From Phycomyces blakesleeanus NRRL 1555(-) (taxonomy: Eukaryota > Mucoromycota > Mucoromycetes > Mucorales > Phycomycetaceae), in the NCBI RefSeq assembly GCF_001638985.1, contig NW_017265191.1, positions 62,001-126,000 of the forward strand: 64,000 nucleotides of DNA, read 5' to 3'. Both the position numbers and the translations under genes were made by a program. The notes under the pieces are model-generated. The model saw only the letters and a program-made list of their open reading frames with translations, searched no databases and was not told the DNA's origin. Shown here piece by piece: positions 36,413-49,419 of the stretch (within the stretch, counting starts at the first letter, position 1; each line of letters begins with the position of its first letter).

Positions 36413-37472
36413 AATGAACGTTAATAGCTTCTTAAATGATGCTGCAAACTTGTCAACCAATGCAGTAGAAAAACTATGATTAGAATTGCAGTGTAGAAAA
36501 GAATTCAAAATTAGCTTTGCTATAGAATTTAATTTGCAACAAAAGGTTGTTGAAAACATGACTGAAGCTGCCTATAATTTCAGCAATACTGTTTTGGGGC
36601 CCAAAGAGATTAAAAAAAATCCTTTTAATCTTTACACTAAGGAGATGAAGAACAAGAGAAAACTTGACAGTAATACAATTAACTGCATTGATTACAAGTA
36701 AAACAATAGTTTTGTAACAATTCGAAATATATTTTTAGGGGAAAACTACAGACGTGAGGAAATCATTGATTTGTATAACTTGATGGGTCCTTTAGAAAAA
36801 GGCAGATATTACGAGATGGCGAAAGAAGATTCCGCTACTCTTCACCAGGAATCTTCTGTCCCTGATGTCAATCGTAGTGCAAAATCCATATTGACCATCA
36901 TAGACACAATGAAGCTATCAATGAACTACAATAGTCTGTTTCTGTTCTGAGAGTCAGGCATCAGCTCCAGTCAAAAGATTGGTCGCCTCTTGTCAGGAGA
37001 TACGTCTTCTATATTTTTTAAGTGTATTGAGGAAGATGGCGCTCTGGAGAGTTTCTTGGAAGCAATGGGAAACATCGAAAGACGCCCAAGTAAGTATTAT
37101 ATAATAGATGTATTATTTATTTTATCTTAATCTATTTTTCTGTCATAGTGCAAGAAATACAACCCGTGACTATTGCTGCCAACGACTTCAGGAATAAGAT
37201 GAACAAACGTTTGATAAGCTTGTTCAATGGTAAGTCTATAAAATATCAAAATTAACATTTACTTTATATTATCAATTTCTTAGAAGAAACCAGGGAAACA
37301 AGAAAATCTTTCCCTTGGAAAGCAATTGAAAACAAAAAAGGCATCATCAGAGCCGTTGGATGGCCAGAAAAGATGTCTTTTGTGCCACTCAGTCTTATGA
37401 AAGATATTGTGAAAGAAATGTTAGTTGATGCCCTGGACAAAGGGCTCATTTCTTTCTCTTGCTCTTTAGAGT
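36413..37472 (+). pseudogene. Unrecognised multi-exon gene remnant
   Basis: The frame starts at ATG 36413 (MNVNSFLNDAANLSTNAVEK) and meets TGA at about 36476, then continues in the same frame to an intron beginning GTAAAAC near 36699. Later exons contain EEIIDLYNLMGPLEKGRYYEM, SAKSILTIIDTMKLSMNYNS (followed by a TGA), FRNKMNKRLISLFNG, and EETRETRKSFPWKAIENKKG with a C-terminal VGWPEKMSFVPLSLMKDIV. Introns are short GT-AG. I do not recognise the family. By size and by its WP-containing C-terminus it could be a transposon accessory gene or a decayed host gene. Confidence 0.5.
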
Positions 37473-39734
37473 AAGGCTTGACAAGCTTAATAAAAGTATT
37501 TTTTGTCTCTAACTTCTATAATTAATAATTTGTATGCTAAACTTATGTGTACATCTTATCCGAAGGCTTTCCAGTGTTGTACAATAGATTCTTGCTTTTA
37601 CTATTTGTTGTGGCTTGTTTTTTTTATGTATTTTAATTTTCAAAACAAAAAAAATGACTTCAAAATTTTTTCTTTCCTAATCTACTTTAATAATATACCC
37701 GTTATAAGTATTTTAAGTAATAAATAAAATATTACCCTTTGCCATCATTATCATCTTATAACATGTATCAAACACTTGATTGAATGGCCTTATAAATCTT
37801 GTCATAAACTTCTTGTAATCATGCACAAACAGTTAAAGACAGATGAGAGCGCTAGTCAAGATAAATCAGCAATGGAAAACAACTACCCAACGATTTTATT
37901 TGAATATTAAGATCAACAAATAAACTTGGAGTAAGAATAGATATATATTAAAATTTAAGTCTTTGGAAGTAATGGTTTTGATAAACAATGCTTGTATGAC
38001 CTTCTGTTTTGCTTTACAAAAGATAGTATGTATTTTTAAAATAATCTTAAGGCTATCCTAAAAAAAAATGTTTTTAATGCTTTGCTCAATTAGCTTTCTT
38101 TCTCAATAGTGTTAAGTTTTTTTTGGTTCATCTAATGTTACTGCTTAAAATTATAAAAACAATGTCATATAATTTATTTATTTTTGTAAGGGTAAACTTT
38201 AGACTTTATTTTTTTTCAAGCAAAAACAAAACAAAATCTAAGGAAGTAGAATACATGTTTATACTGATGTCTGGGGTAATAAAGTTATTGTTTTTTGACA
38301 TTTTAATTTTGTAAATAAAAATCTTCTTTCTTAAATAAATTCCAGTTATGCTTATCAATATTGTGAATGAATCAACTCTGTGAAAATTATATTGAATATT
38401 TATTTATCAATTGCACTTCATCAAGGACAGATATTAGCAAGTACATGTTTTATAAAACTAATATGGCATGTCTTGAGTTTTATTGAAATTCTTTTAGCAT
38501 CAAGTATTATTACTAGATAAGTAAAAAAACGCGTCTTTATATAAAAAGAAAGGGCGAAATATTATCATTTCATAAGTTGGTCTTTATGTACATCACTTAT
38601 TAATTAACTGGCTTGTCTTATTGATTTTATATTTATTCAATCATAACATTTTATTAATGTAGTCTATTACTTGCAAAGTCAATATCATTGCTAGCTTTAT
38701 ATAATAATTTAAATAATAATCAATATTTATATATTTATCTTTGATTTAACTAACTCTTCCTGTCTACTTTTGTCTTTAGTCTTCATGTTGTAACTTTTGG
38801 CCTTGTTTAATGAAAGCAACTAGCACCCTCCCCGATTTTTATTAATATATTCTTTCCAGATATTACAAAAGCTGATAGCTGCAAACAAAGTCCTTATCTT
38901 ATACTTTTAAATATACTCACTTCAAAAAAAACAAGCTGGTATTAACAAACACTAGTTATATATGATATTGTTTTATGACAATAATAATAATTATGTTTAG
39001 CCCATTATTTTTTTAAAGAAAATAAAGTACATTTTATTAATAGAAAAATATGAATAATTAAAAGTAAAATTTATTATTTTATTTGACAAACAGTGATTCT
39101 GAAATGCAGTAAGACTATTATGTTACTTTTTGCAAATTAAGAAAACTACCATCCTTTATGTAAAGATCTAATGTAGGATCAATTATAAATTAAATTAATA
39201 AAAGTACAAATTGATTTGAATAGAATAATTACAAAATGTAACTCAAAGAACAGAGTTCAGAAGTGACAGAAATAAAAAAGAAGATTGAAAAAACTTTGGA
39301 TACAAATATCGAGTGAGTAAAATAAAGAGAAGGCTATCAATTTCACTTGGGACAATTGAAGTTATAGCAGAAAACATACTAGGAAAAGGAAATAGAATAA
39401 AATAAAAGAGAGTTTTGATCATGTCAATCAGAACATACAATGAACATAAAAAAAAATAACATACCAGACAAAAAAATAAAAAAAACATAAATAAGAGAAA
39501 AGAATATACAAAAAGAACGAAGACTGTGGCTTAACATTGAGAAAATGTGACTTTGGATGTGACCATGCCAACATCTTACAGTGAAAATGAGTGGAAAAAG
39601 TGGCTTGGTAAAAAATACTATAAAGCTATATTTTAACTACTCTATTCAAAACTTTTGCTATAAATTATTCGTTGTCACTTTTGACTATGATAGGAACAAC
39701 CAAGATTTGACTTTTGCCTGATACATTTTTTTGT
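37473..39734. other. AT-rich stretch without gene
   Basis: About 2.2 kb of very AT-rich DNA. The open frames are short, hydrophobic and composition-driven. No repeat shared with other parts of the window was found. Confidence 0.45.
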
Positions 39735-40266
39735 TGTTGTGGTGGTTGAAGTTGAAGAAGTTTTTAAGAGGAAGAATTGAAGATTTGAAATTAGGAATGA
39801 AGATTCGTGAGAACTTGTGTAGGTTTTGTTTATTGCGAAAGATTTTGTATCAAAGTTTGACCAGGTTCCTACACTGAACTACTACTGCTATTTATATTAT
39901 TTTGGATTGGGAAAATTATATGACTGGGGTCAGATAATCGATCCTATCTGAGCCTTAATCAGAGCAACGTGATCTTGGGATAATTAATGTATGATTAATT
40001 ATATAAATGTGTGTAGTCCCAATGAAGTATTAACATCGAAAGTAAATGTGTTTATGAGTTATACTTATGCTTATAATAATCCACTGATGTATCCCATATT
40101 ATGGTGATATCATCATATGAAATATAATCACTATCATGCATGCTAAACCTGTGTGTTAAATAATAAAGTAATTGGTAGACACCTTTGACTGGAATAGCTG
40201 AGGCCTTATATTATTTCCTTCAGACTTATTCTCAATTACAGCAGTAGTCAATACTCATTTACAACA
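39735..40266 (+). mobile_element. Solo LTR, family B (copy B1)
   Basis: A 532-bp unit starting TGTTGTGGTGG and ending TTTACAACA, with TG...CA termini and perfect 5-bp duplications TTTGT at 39730-39734 and 40267-40271. It matches the reverse complement of 51760-52292 closely and 15305-15919 more distantly. No internal coding region adjoins it. Confidence 0.93.
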
Positions 40267-41005
40267 TTTGTATTTTTTTTGAAAAAAAATTATTAATCTT
40301 TCTGTTTTGCTAAAAAGAAAAATGAAATGTTTTGAATATTTAATGAATTGTTTTATACTATTTATTCTTTATAAATATCTTAATGTTATGCGAAATAAAA
40401 TTATATGTTTTTAAAGTAAAATAAAATAAAATAGCAAACGAAACAAATTTTATTTATGTAAACAGAGTTAAACAGTTAGATACAAATGAAACAAGATAAT
40501 TTTTAACAGTGTAACTTCCTGAATAAGAAATGCTATTTACTTGCTTTTGAAAATAATAAAATAAAAAATAAAACATGCAAAATACTAATAAAATTAGATA
40601 AAAACTTGATATTTTATTATCTCAAAATAAGTATGTAGTTATGTGTATTATTGAATTAATTACTGATAGACTATAATGATATAAGTAATATATATATATA
40701 TTACAGAAAGAAGTAAAATAAAATCTTGAAACATAAAACATGTATTTAAAATGGACATTTTTTTTACTTCTTGATTAAATGTAGAAAACAAGAAGTATAC
40801 TTCAAGCAATAAAAATTAAGCTGTCAGCTTCTCTATAATTTTATGATATTTATACTTGTAAAAGCTATTATAGCATTTTACAGATTTGAAAAAAAATATT
40901 ATTATTATTATTAAAAAAAATATTAAAAAAAAGAAGAAAAGAAAAAAAAAATGGGTGAGAGTTTGTGTTATTCTAGGGAAAAGAAACTTACCTTAGTTAT
41001 CAACT
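40267..41005. other. AT-rich spacer
   Basis: Contains A-runs and short TAT/ATT microsatellite patches (40690-40705, 40890-40930). No gene is visible. It is probably 3' flank of the KDZ gene. Confidence 0.45.
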
Positions 41006-44000
41006 TTAAATGCTAACAAATAAACTAAATAGACTTTTTACAATAATAGAGTAACTTACCATATATTGCCTCAGACTCAAATACATTATTGTGTTATTCG
41101 TCTTCATTGGCATCGTCATTGGCATCGTCATCATCATCATCATTGTTGTCATCGTCATTGTCGTCATCATCATCACCTTCCACAACAAAAGCGATACTAG
41201 CTTCTCCATCATCGGGGGGTTTATGTCTTCAACGATGAGTGAAGAAGAAGAGACAGAGAAGGAGGCAAAAGGAACGGAGGAGAAGGAGGCAAAAGGAACG
41301 GAGGAGAAGGAGGCAAAAGGAACGGAGGAGAAGGAGGCAAAAGGAACGGAGGAGAAGGAGGCAAAAGGAACGGAGGAGGAGGAAGCAAAAGAAATGGAGG
41401 AGGGAGAGGACGAGAATTCCAGAAGGAAACTGGTCTGAGCAAAGACTGCTCGCTCCCAAGACATAGAAAGCCAAAGCTTTCTAGCCAAAAGGAACTGCAT
41501 CCCGCAAAGAACCTCTTTGTCCAGAGTACCTACAGCATTGTCAAGGGCTTTTAGCCCTTGCTCTCTTAAAGTCCTTTCTTTTGTGGCACAGTGTTGGAGC
41601 CAGAAGGCATCACACTTGAAATTTTATATATTAGTTGATTTATTTTTAAAACCTTTAGCATCTTTATATTGATTATTACCTTCAGAAGTGCAACTTCTTC
41701 TTCTGCTCTTTTCTTTGCCAAAAAGAGATGGACTTCGGGACGGATTTCCGCATCCCAGAAAATATTTTTTTTATTGATTATTGAATCAAAGGTCAAAGAC
41801 TCTTTTAAAAAAAACAAGTATAAAAGTAAGAATAACAGTTTTATATGTCCATTGTGAAAAGTCTAAAAATCACTGTTACCATTGAATTCAAGGTTAAATG
41901 CTTGTAGGAGGTAGATAATTTGTTTGGCCTGTTTATTCAGGCTGGTTTGGTGTTGTTTTGATTTTTTTGTGCCTATATATATATTTAAAAGCATTAATTT
42001 ATGAAATAAACACAATCACCTTTTCCCCTTCTTACCAATATGGCCAGATTTGTAGAACAATGTCGAGATATCATGATATGCTCAAACATTGGCTCTAATT
42101 ACATCTTTGAATATTTTTTTTGTAAGCTAGGAACTCGTTGTACCCTAGCTGGACATTTTCTTCTATATATATTATGAGGTTTGTATTTTCTTCATCAGAT
42201 TCTTGGAAGCCCTCAACTTCCTTCTGGATCTTCATCTTCAACTTCTCCATTTCATACTTCAGCCTATTGATCTCATCTTTCACATGATTTCCATTGGCAT
42301 CATTAGCGAGCCTACAATAAAATTGATTTTTTAATGACAAAAAACATAAGAAAAAAGCTCTAAATACACGTACTCTCTTAGTCAGCGCAAAATTGTAAAA
42401 TTTACAAGGAACAAAGCAATATTGCCTTGAACCTTATGGCTGGACTCCATCAAATCAGCAATGTCAACGTAGTTCTCTGACTTCTCTACCTTGTTAACAT
42501 GTTGCTTCCATTCTTGCTCAATCACAACACAGTCAAATCCCTCCAACGCCTTCTTGGATTTTTCTATGATGCGCTTTGCTTTGACATACTTACTCTCCAA
42601 CATCAAGCCCAACTCAACCTTCTTCGTCTCATTGCAGAACTTGATGGCTCTGTACAAGACCAACTTCCGATTTGCTTGTCCCATCTTTCTGGTCATTGTC
42701 ACAAAGCGGTTAAGATATGACCAGAGGCGTTCCAAACATTCACCATCTGTCAAGCCAAACCCATCTCTACATTTAGGGTTGAGCTTAACCTGGCAATGTT
42801 GAACATGAGCATACACATGGAAAGTCGGAACTGCTAGTTTTGATTTCTCCATCAGTCCAGGAAAGTTAGCCTATGTTAAGTATTGTTACTATATGCTTAT
42901 ATATTTAACATGTACATTAAAAATAACTCTGTATTTACCTTCAGTGACTTTGCCAGCTTACAGACAACATCATATATCACATTGATGTTGGGAGAGTTAT
43001 CAGCAGACTGGTCATCACTACCTGAATCACCAAATAGTTGATTAATTATGGAGAGAGGATACTTAAACCCTTCACCAGTTTCCATGTCTACCAACTTAAT
43101 GACTGACTCATGGCGTGCACAGCTTGCTGCAAAAAGACCTTTAATAGAGTATTTTATGGACTTTGCCAAACCACCAGAGCTAGCATGGAAGTTGCTGTCA
43201 AACTGACCTATCTATAAGTATAGAAAAGGCTTAGTATGTATTTAATATCTTGTCACTTTTTATTACTTATGCCTTCTTCAGCTCTCTCCTTCTCATACAT
43301 CTTCATCACGTCATCACCAATCCACACCTGCTTGAGTTGAGCCTCTAATTGCTCCAACTCTTAGCCAACATCACCCTCACCATCTTTCTTCCTCTCACAC
43401 TTCAGGCTAAAATTGCCATCCATGGCAACATATTGACAGTCGTCAACGGCCACATTGCTGTCAACCTGATATAAAAATACAACTTCAATACTTTGTTGCA
43501 AGTAAAATATAACATATTATTCACTTACATCCGGACAAGCAGGGCAACAGTTGGATTCCCGGAATCCAGACGAAAGCTTCTCTACCTTGGCCTCAACAAT
43601 CATCATAAGCCTGATGAAGACATGCAGAAGATTTTGGTAATATGCATTTGAGATCTGTCTCTATTTATTTTATTTTAACACAATATTTAAAATCGATTAG
43701 TAACATATACTGATGTATAATTTTTTTCTTACCTCAGCACCCAGATTGATCTTATTGTACAGATTGGCCAAGCCCTGGCCAGAGATGGCAAGAACATCTC
43801 GCATGTCTCTCATAAACTCAAGAAGTCCGAAATGAATTGCATATTGGACATTGTTGAGGGAAGCAGGGAGCATACCCATCTCAACCAACTGCTTGGGAAT
43901 GGACTTGCATCTGCAAAAAACAACCTCAAATGTTCCTGAGGCTGTGTACACATATAGGATGTTAATATATTAATCTAAGGGCAGTTTTTCTTGAAAAATT

Positions 44001-44501
44001 AATAATGATTGCTTACAATACAAAAAAAAACATGTAAATGTTTTTCTTAGAGAACTTTGTGCAAGAACAAAGGAAATGAGACAAAAGAGCAATAACCTTC
44101 TTATCCAGACAGCCATCCTTGCATCTTCCAAGGTAACGCAGGAAGGAATCAGCTAACTGGGAAAGCAAATCTACCCACTTGTTGTAGAGACTTCTTTTCT
44201 GGGTCTGACTGGCTTCATACGTATCGAAATCAATTTTGACGTCTAAGTCAATCTGAGAAGCAGCAATGTTCTTGGAAGGCATTTCTATGGGGGCTACAGC
44301 CATGGTTCTTGCTCTCTTCTTGCGCGCATATGTATATTGTAGGCGAAGACTATTAAATTCCACCTCAGAAACAGATGGTTTTTTAGTGGGAATATAATTC
44401 AAACCACTTATTGGAGCGTCTTCAGAAAAGTAATCCAGTAAGAACTGAGGTACAGCTGTTCTCTGTCTTCTTTTGATAGTATGCTTACTTGGGTTGTACA
44501 T
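41006..44501 (-). CDS. KDZ (Kyakuja-Dileera-Zisupton) transposase, multi-exon, integrity uncertain
   Basis: Read from ATG 44501. Exon 1 contains a basic N-terminus and ends near a CSC motif. The next exon (43951 down) has FCRCKSIPKQLVEMGMLP. Later come GLFAASCARHESVIKLVDM and GEGFKYPLS (43140-43060), YDVVCKLAKSL, then VPTFHVYAHVQHCQVKLNP (42835 on) and GLTDGECLERLWSYLNRF, the diagnostic KDZ DGExxER block (about 42740). A coiled-coil region (42300-42120) and AEEEVALLKCDAFWLQH lead to the C-terminus. There an octapeptide repeat (SSVPFASF) is encoded by a 24-bp minisatellite, followed by an Asp-rich tail in another frame. Introns are GT-AG and about 60 bp. KDZ enzymes are DDE transposases known from fungi and other eukaryotes. 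A TAA-type break near 43360 (LE*) may be a real stop, so this may be a pseudogene. Confidence 0.7.
41259..41402. repeat. 24-bp minisatellite inside the KDZ gene
   Basis: Five perfect tandem copies of a 24-bp unit (AAGGAGGCAAAAGGAACGGA plus GGAG on the top strand) at 41259-41378, then one degenerate copy to 41402. On the minus strand it encodes SSVPFASF repeats in the KDZ frame. Being a multiple of three, it can change copy number without a frameshift. Confidence 0.9.
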
Positions 44502-44670
44502 GTTTAATTTGCTTGTTAAATTCAATAAAAAAATAGAGTAAAGGATTATGATACTCTAAATGAGTTCTGGTATTGGTAACTGATTGCGTCACTAAAGTGG
44601 ACCGTTTTGTAAAGCTCAAGGGCTGTAGAAAACCATATGGTAGCACGAAATTGACTAATTTAGAAAAACA

Positions 44671-44709
44671 AGTAACAAGTGGTAAAATTATCAGCCTTAC
44701 ATTAGATAA
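44671..44709 (-). repeat. Right half of repeat D next to P(b)
   Basis: Read on the minus strand: TTATCTAATGTAAGGCTGAT and on to GTTACT, matching the right half of repeat D at 36232-36271. It abuts the 3' terminus of P(b). The left half of D is absent at the other end of P(b) and is instead found next to P(d). Confidence 0.7.
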
Positions 44710-47700
44710 CACCACCAGAGATTTTTGTTATCATTTTGGGTGAAAATTGGCACCTAAGCAATATGATTGGCTTAGAAGCCAAAATATTGTAATTTGTTTT
44801 TGTACTCAATTTTTTTCATCCAAATAAAGGATAAAATTAAGTTCAGTACTACTTGTGGGCTTTTAAAGTAAGAAAAAAAACTGTTAGGGAAGTCAGAAAG
44901 TGTTCAAGTGAGACAAAAGATTTATTAATGAAAGTTGGGGGTTGGTTTGAGTAACCAAAAAATGACTTCACAGAAATTACGCAAAAAAATTGATGTTGAG
45001 AAGAAGAAAACAGAAGGTTCAAATAATAATTATAATAATAATAAAGAAGTAGCATCATTTTATTCATCAAAAAGAATATTATTGAAAATGAACCAGTAGG
45101 AACCGAACTTGCTCAAATTTACAATGTAAAATAGGTTGCGGAAAATGTGTAAATCTAACTTACAAACGAGATTCATGTTAGCAACATCAGAATGCTCACC
45201 TGTCATTACAGCCTTGGCATAGTTATTGTTTCTGTCATTATCCGTACGAGGAACAATGTTAAGAAACTTAACAACAGAGCCTGAGACAAGTCCTATACGA
45301 GGGCAAGAGATTGGATCATCTTTAAAAACAAACGCAACAAAACTGTTGTTTTGGACGGCATCATCTTCAATATCTCCAGTGTCATTGTTGTCCTTTAGCT
45401 CTCTCAAGATGCCAAAGAAGGTGTAATTGAACAAGGATTCATTGTTGTCCTTAATGAACCTCTCTATTCCAGTTCCAGACTTCTCTCAGTTGCCAGAGCT
45501 ATTAATCTACAACCCGCTGTCAATTGCATGTTGCAATGCTATCTGCTTTGCAAACTTTAGGCAAACATCCATGGAAGTGTTTTGGCGATTCGTATGAAAC
45601 AGATGTTCGCAAATGTGCTTATTGAACTGTTCGCCCTTTTCTGTTTCATAATTGAGGGCTGGGCCAAAACGAATTATATCTTCCTTGAGATGTGTCAAGT
45701 AATGAACTTTCGGCTTGGTGCAATATGCCTTGTGGAGCTCGTTCTTGGTTCCTTTATTGTAGTCAAATAATGCTCTGATCAAGCGCTTCACTGTATTATC
45801 TACTCTGATAATATAGTTATCAAAGTCTGATGTCACCTGACAAATGAATACCAGAGAACACAATCGGTCAAGTTCAACAAAGCATGGTATTACAAGTTCT
45901 AGCTCATGATTTCCAGAGAATTCTGTAATCAGAATTACAGGAAGTATTTGAAGCAGAACCTTGAAATCTCTACCGAGGAATGAACTACTATGTCTCAAGT
46001 TTTGGGTGAACTTTCTTGATAGACCAGTTGATTGCGTGTAATCTGTCAAGAATTCTGAAAGTCTTGCTATTGTGGCTGTGTCATTCTTAAGCACGACCTT
46101 AACCAAGTCAATCACCATATACTTTGCAACACCAAGAAGTATTGTGTGGAGGATTTCCACTGGTGTATCCTTTTCTGGATCAAATGACTGCAATTCTAAT
46201 AAGTGGCTAGTCAAACGATCTCTAAAGCTTATCTTGTTTGCAGGCGTGTTCATTCCAATTTTCAGAGCATTTGGGATCTCAGTGTCTCTGCCAGGTGACG
46301 AGTTTGCAAGAACATAGTGCTCTCGAGTTTGTCTCTCATGGCACTCACAGAAGTAGGACAAGTCCTTCACAAAGTCTTTTGCACGTCTAAGTTTGATGTA
46401 GCATCTTCTGCAAGGAAATGTGATGGCCAGCCCAAGCAATCCGCAAAGTTCCGAATGACATGGCGTGTCAGCCTCAATCCAAAGGATGGGAGCAACAACC
46501 AGAACATACTCATTGTCTTCAGCAGAGAACATTTTTACACCTTTCTCAAGTTTCTTAAAGTCATCAACGATTGCTGGCAGAAGAGACATACCATTTGCAC
46601 CATCTTTCTTAGGGATTGTAGAAAGAAACTGGATGTTTGCTATCGAATTTCGATCCTTAAAAGGCAAGGCAGCGCATCTCATTAACCAGCTTTCAAATGG
46701 ATTGTACTGCTTTGAACGATTGCCAGAAGTGTCATCTGTAAAAAGGATGATTGAAACAATCCTAACTTTGTAAAATACTGCATCGCGATCTACATTACCA
46801 GGCAAAACAGAAAGAGGCATAGGCTTCTTCATTGAATGAACTCCAAAAAGAAGAAAGTCATGAGCAGGACTCAATCTGGTAAGGCTACTTGAGATACTGT
46901 AGTAGTGATCTCTTTTAACAGGAGTGGTGTCAACGTGAGAGATCTGCTCTACTCTAAGATTGGTAACAGCAACCTCAATGCCATAGCATACAATTGAAAT
47001 CGCTCTGACCAGATACCCTCTCGCAAAAATGTTTTTATTTGCCGTGTGGAACGATTCAACCAAAAAGCAGATGCTGCAATCATTTGTCTTCAAGTAAACG
47101 ATGTTTCCAAACCAGACATCTATACCATTTACAGTGTGCATAGGCTGCTGAAAGAGATGGTGGGTTCTTCACTTTTCACCTTGTTCCAAACAGATCGATT
47201 GGTTTGGGGTACAATCAGGCATGAATGAGATCAACTTGGATTTCTTTGGGTTTGCCATACGAAATCTCAAGTGGTTGGGCGGAAGATTAATGTGAGCAAA
47301 TGCGTTTCTGTTTGATCCAGGTACTGATATTCTTTGTGAAGGAAAGACAGGCATCTTGGACTTCTTTCTTGCCTGATAATTTAAAAGAGCATCCAAACAA
47401 GGTAACTTAAATGTTCTTCCTATGGGAGTTTCTTGCTGGATCTTACTGATCAAGTTCATCGCAAGCAGTATCTTCTTCAACATTTGCTGGGAGATCATGT
47501 CATTATCCCCATTGATAAAAGCAAAAAGGATCATGGTTTGAAGATCGCAAAAAGGATAACAGCTTGTAAGGTCATTTACAGCACCAATTGTCTCAAAGAC
47601 TTCTTCCGGGATCTCAGAGTCATCATCAGTCATTGATACCTCATCAGCAGCAGCAGCAGAAGAAAAAATGTCAAAGAATGCATTGAAAACTGGATTACTG

Positions 47701-49086
47701 TTCATTTCAATATCAAAGAAATTATCGACAATATTGTTTTCCTCATCTACAATGTTGTTTTCTTCATCCCCAATACTGGAGGAGTCATCTTTGTCACTTG
47801 AGTAATCAAATACATTAGCATCCGGAATAGTGTTCTTGACTATCAATTTGGTCTGTTCGGGTTTGTTGAGTACAGTATTGGTTGCCATTTGATTACTTAT
47901 ATGGTGAACCTTTGAATGCCTTTTCAGTAACCAAGGCTTTTCGAACTCTTTTTTGCATTCAGAGCAGGTAAAAACACCTGAATTGATGCTAAAGTTAAGT
48001 TTGCCTTGCCTTTTAGGGAGGTGAGTCTTAACGATTTTATATGTTTCTTGTCTTGTATTCTTTTGCATAATAGTAAATTTATTGTAAAAACAAAGGGGGG
48101 GAAATGACTTTGCGAAAATAATTGAATTTATAAAATGTGCAAAGATCAATATTTAATGTCAGCAGACCAATTAGAATTTTTTTTACTTCTTTTATTTTAA
48201 GAAAATATCGCGTGTTTTTGTCTTCTTTTTCATTTTACTTTTCCACAAAATATTTATTATTTGCATGAGCTTCCATTTGTAAGATATTCCAGTATGCTTA
48301 TAGTATTTATAGAAGCAGAATTTTGCTTAAAGACTGTAAGCTCAAAGATATTTATGCTATCAAAGTTTTTTATGTCATTGTGTTTATTAATCATACAATT
48401 CTAGTTTATAAATTAGTTTTTCATCATCTCGGTAAATCAATAAAGAGGTAATAACTACATGTTCCTCTTACAAAGCAACAGAAGACTAACTATTTACTCC
48501 TCACTTGCAGAGATTTGACTGTCTTTTATTGCAAATGCCTTAATAGAGTCAAAGATAAAATTCTGTTAAATATATATAACTAAGTTTAATTACTAATTAT
48601 TAGTTCTTCTGCTTTAGCTTTTCTTGAAATTCAAATCTTTATGCTCTTTGGGTTTATTGGCATTTCTGGTACCAGGTCTCTTGGATTAGCTAGACATAGT
48701 AGTTTGCAGCAAACCAATCGCTTAATTTACAGGCATAAGTACAAACAGCTATACTACTAGTGTTTCTAGTGGTATGGATATACTGGTGTGCTACTGCCTG
48801 TGGATTTTATGGTCCAGTCTAGATTTTTTTTTAGCCTAATTTTTTTTCGAAAATAAAAAATAAATTTTTTACAACCCAAAATTATTTGAAACAAATTAAA
48901 AATTTGAACCATTTTTGAAATTGTGCAGTACATTTTTTAATCGAAATCTATTGGCCGAGAGTAGTCCCCCCATCCCCCCACTTTTCAGTCCCCCAAAAAA
49001 ATGAATTTCCTGTTATGGGCAAAATTCGCCCCTTATATAAGAATCCTTTTAAGGAACAAGATTACACAAAAAAATCTGCTGTGGTG
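44710..49086 (-). mobile_element. P(b): Plavaka-like element, 4377 bp
   Basis: Ends are imperfect inverted repeats: CACCACCAGAGATTTTTG at 44710 and, inward from 49086, CACCACAGCAGATTTTTTTG. AA flanks both ends (44708-44709 and 49087-49088), equal to a TT duplication in gene orientation. It has the same length as P(d) (54388-58764). I found only a handful of single-base differences between them (for example in the last codon of the downstream frame, at the right terminus and in a C-run near 48980). One transposase gene lies on the minus strand. Confidence 0.82.
45060..48068 (-). pseudogene. P(b) transposase-like gene with shared stops
   Basis: It is almost base-for-base identical to the P(d) gene, so the domain description there applies. 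ATG is at 48068; in-frame TGA at 47169-47171 (EK*RT), TAG at 45507-45509, and a TGA 11 codons after that. The same three stops are present in P(d). The frame after the TAG continues to 45060 and differs from P(d) in its last residue (E instead of K). Confidence 0.8.
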
Positions 49087-49378
49087 AAATTTAGAGCAAT
49101 TTAAACCCTTTTTAGAAGCTCTGTACTGGTACTCATAATTTTTTGGGTTGTTTAACTCAGACAGCTATTTCACCACAGCAGATTTTTTGTGTAACAATTT
49201 TGTAATTCAGCCCGTGAGTTTATGTTACCATTTTGGGAATAGCTTTTCATTGAAGTTTCAGGTCCAAAAGAATTGCAAAATTGATAAATGGGATTGCAAA
49301 AAAAAATTGGCTGGTAAAATACAATTTTATTTATTTTTATGGGTTGAAAATATTGGGGGTAGATAATTTGAGGCTTCC

Positions 49379-49419
49379 CATGCCTACCCTGCAGTAGCTG
49401 CTACTGTAGGGTAGGTATG
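49379..49419. other. Long hairpin in the P(c) 5' region
   Basis: CATGCCTACCCTGCAGTAG, a 3-base loop CTG, then CTACTGTAGGGTAGGTATG: a 19-bp stem with two G-T type mismatches. It lies 0.8 kb before the transposase start. Role unknown. Confidence 0.6.

Noticed and set aside
41091..41438. Plus-strand Glu/Lys-rich repeat protein
   Set aside because: It is the antisense of the KDZ C-terminus; the minisatellite is open in several frames. The minus frame is supported by family similarity upstream.
49064..49197. Small palindromic MITE with mariner-like TA flanks
   Set aside because: The inverted 28-bp ends are the facing 5' termini of P(b) and P(c), each matching the 5' terminus of P(d).
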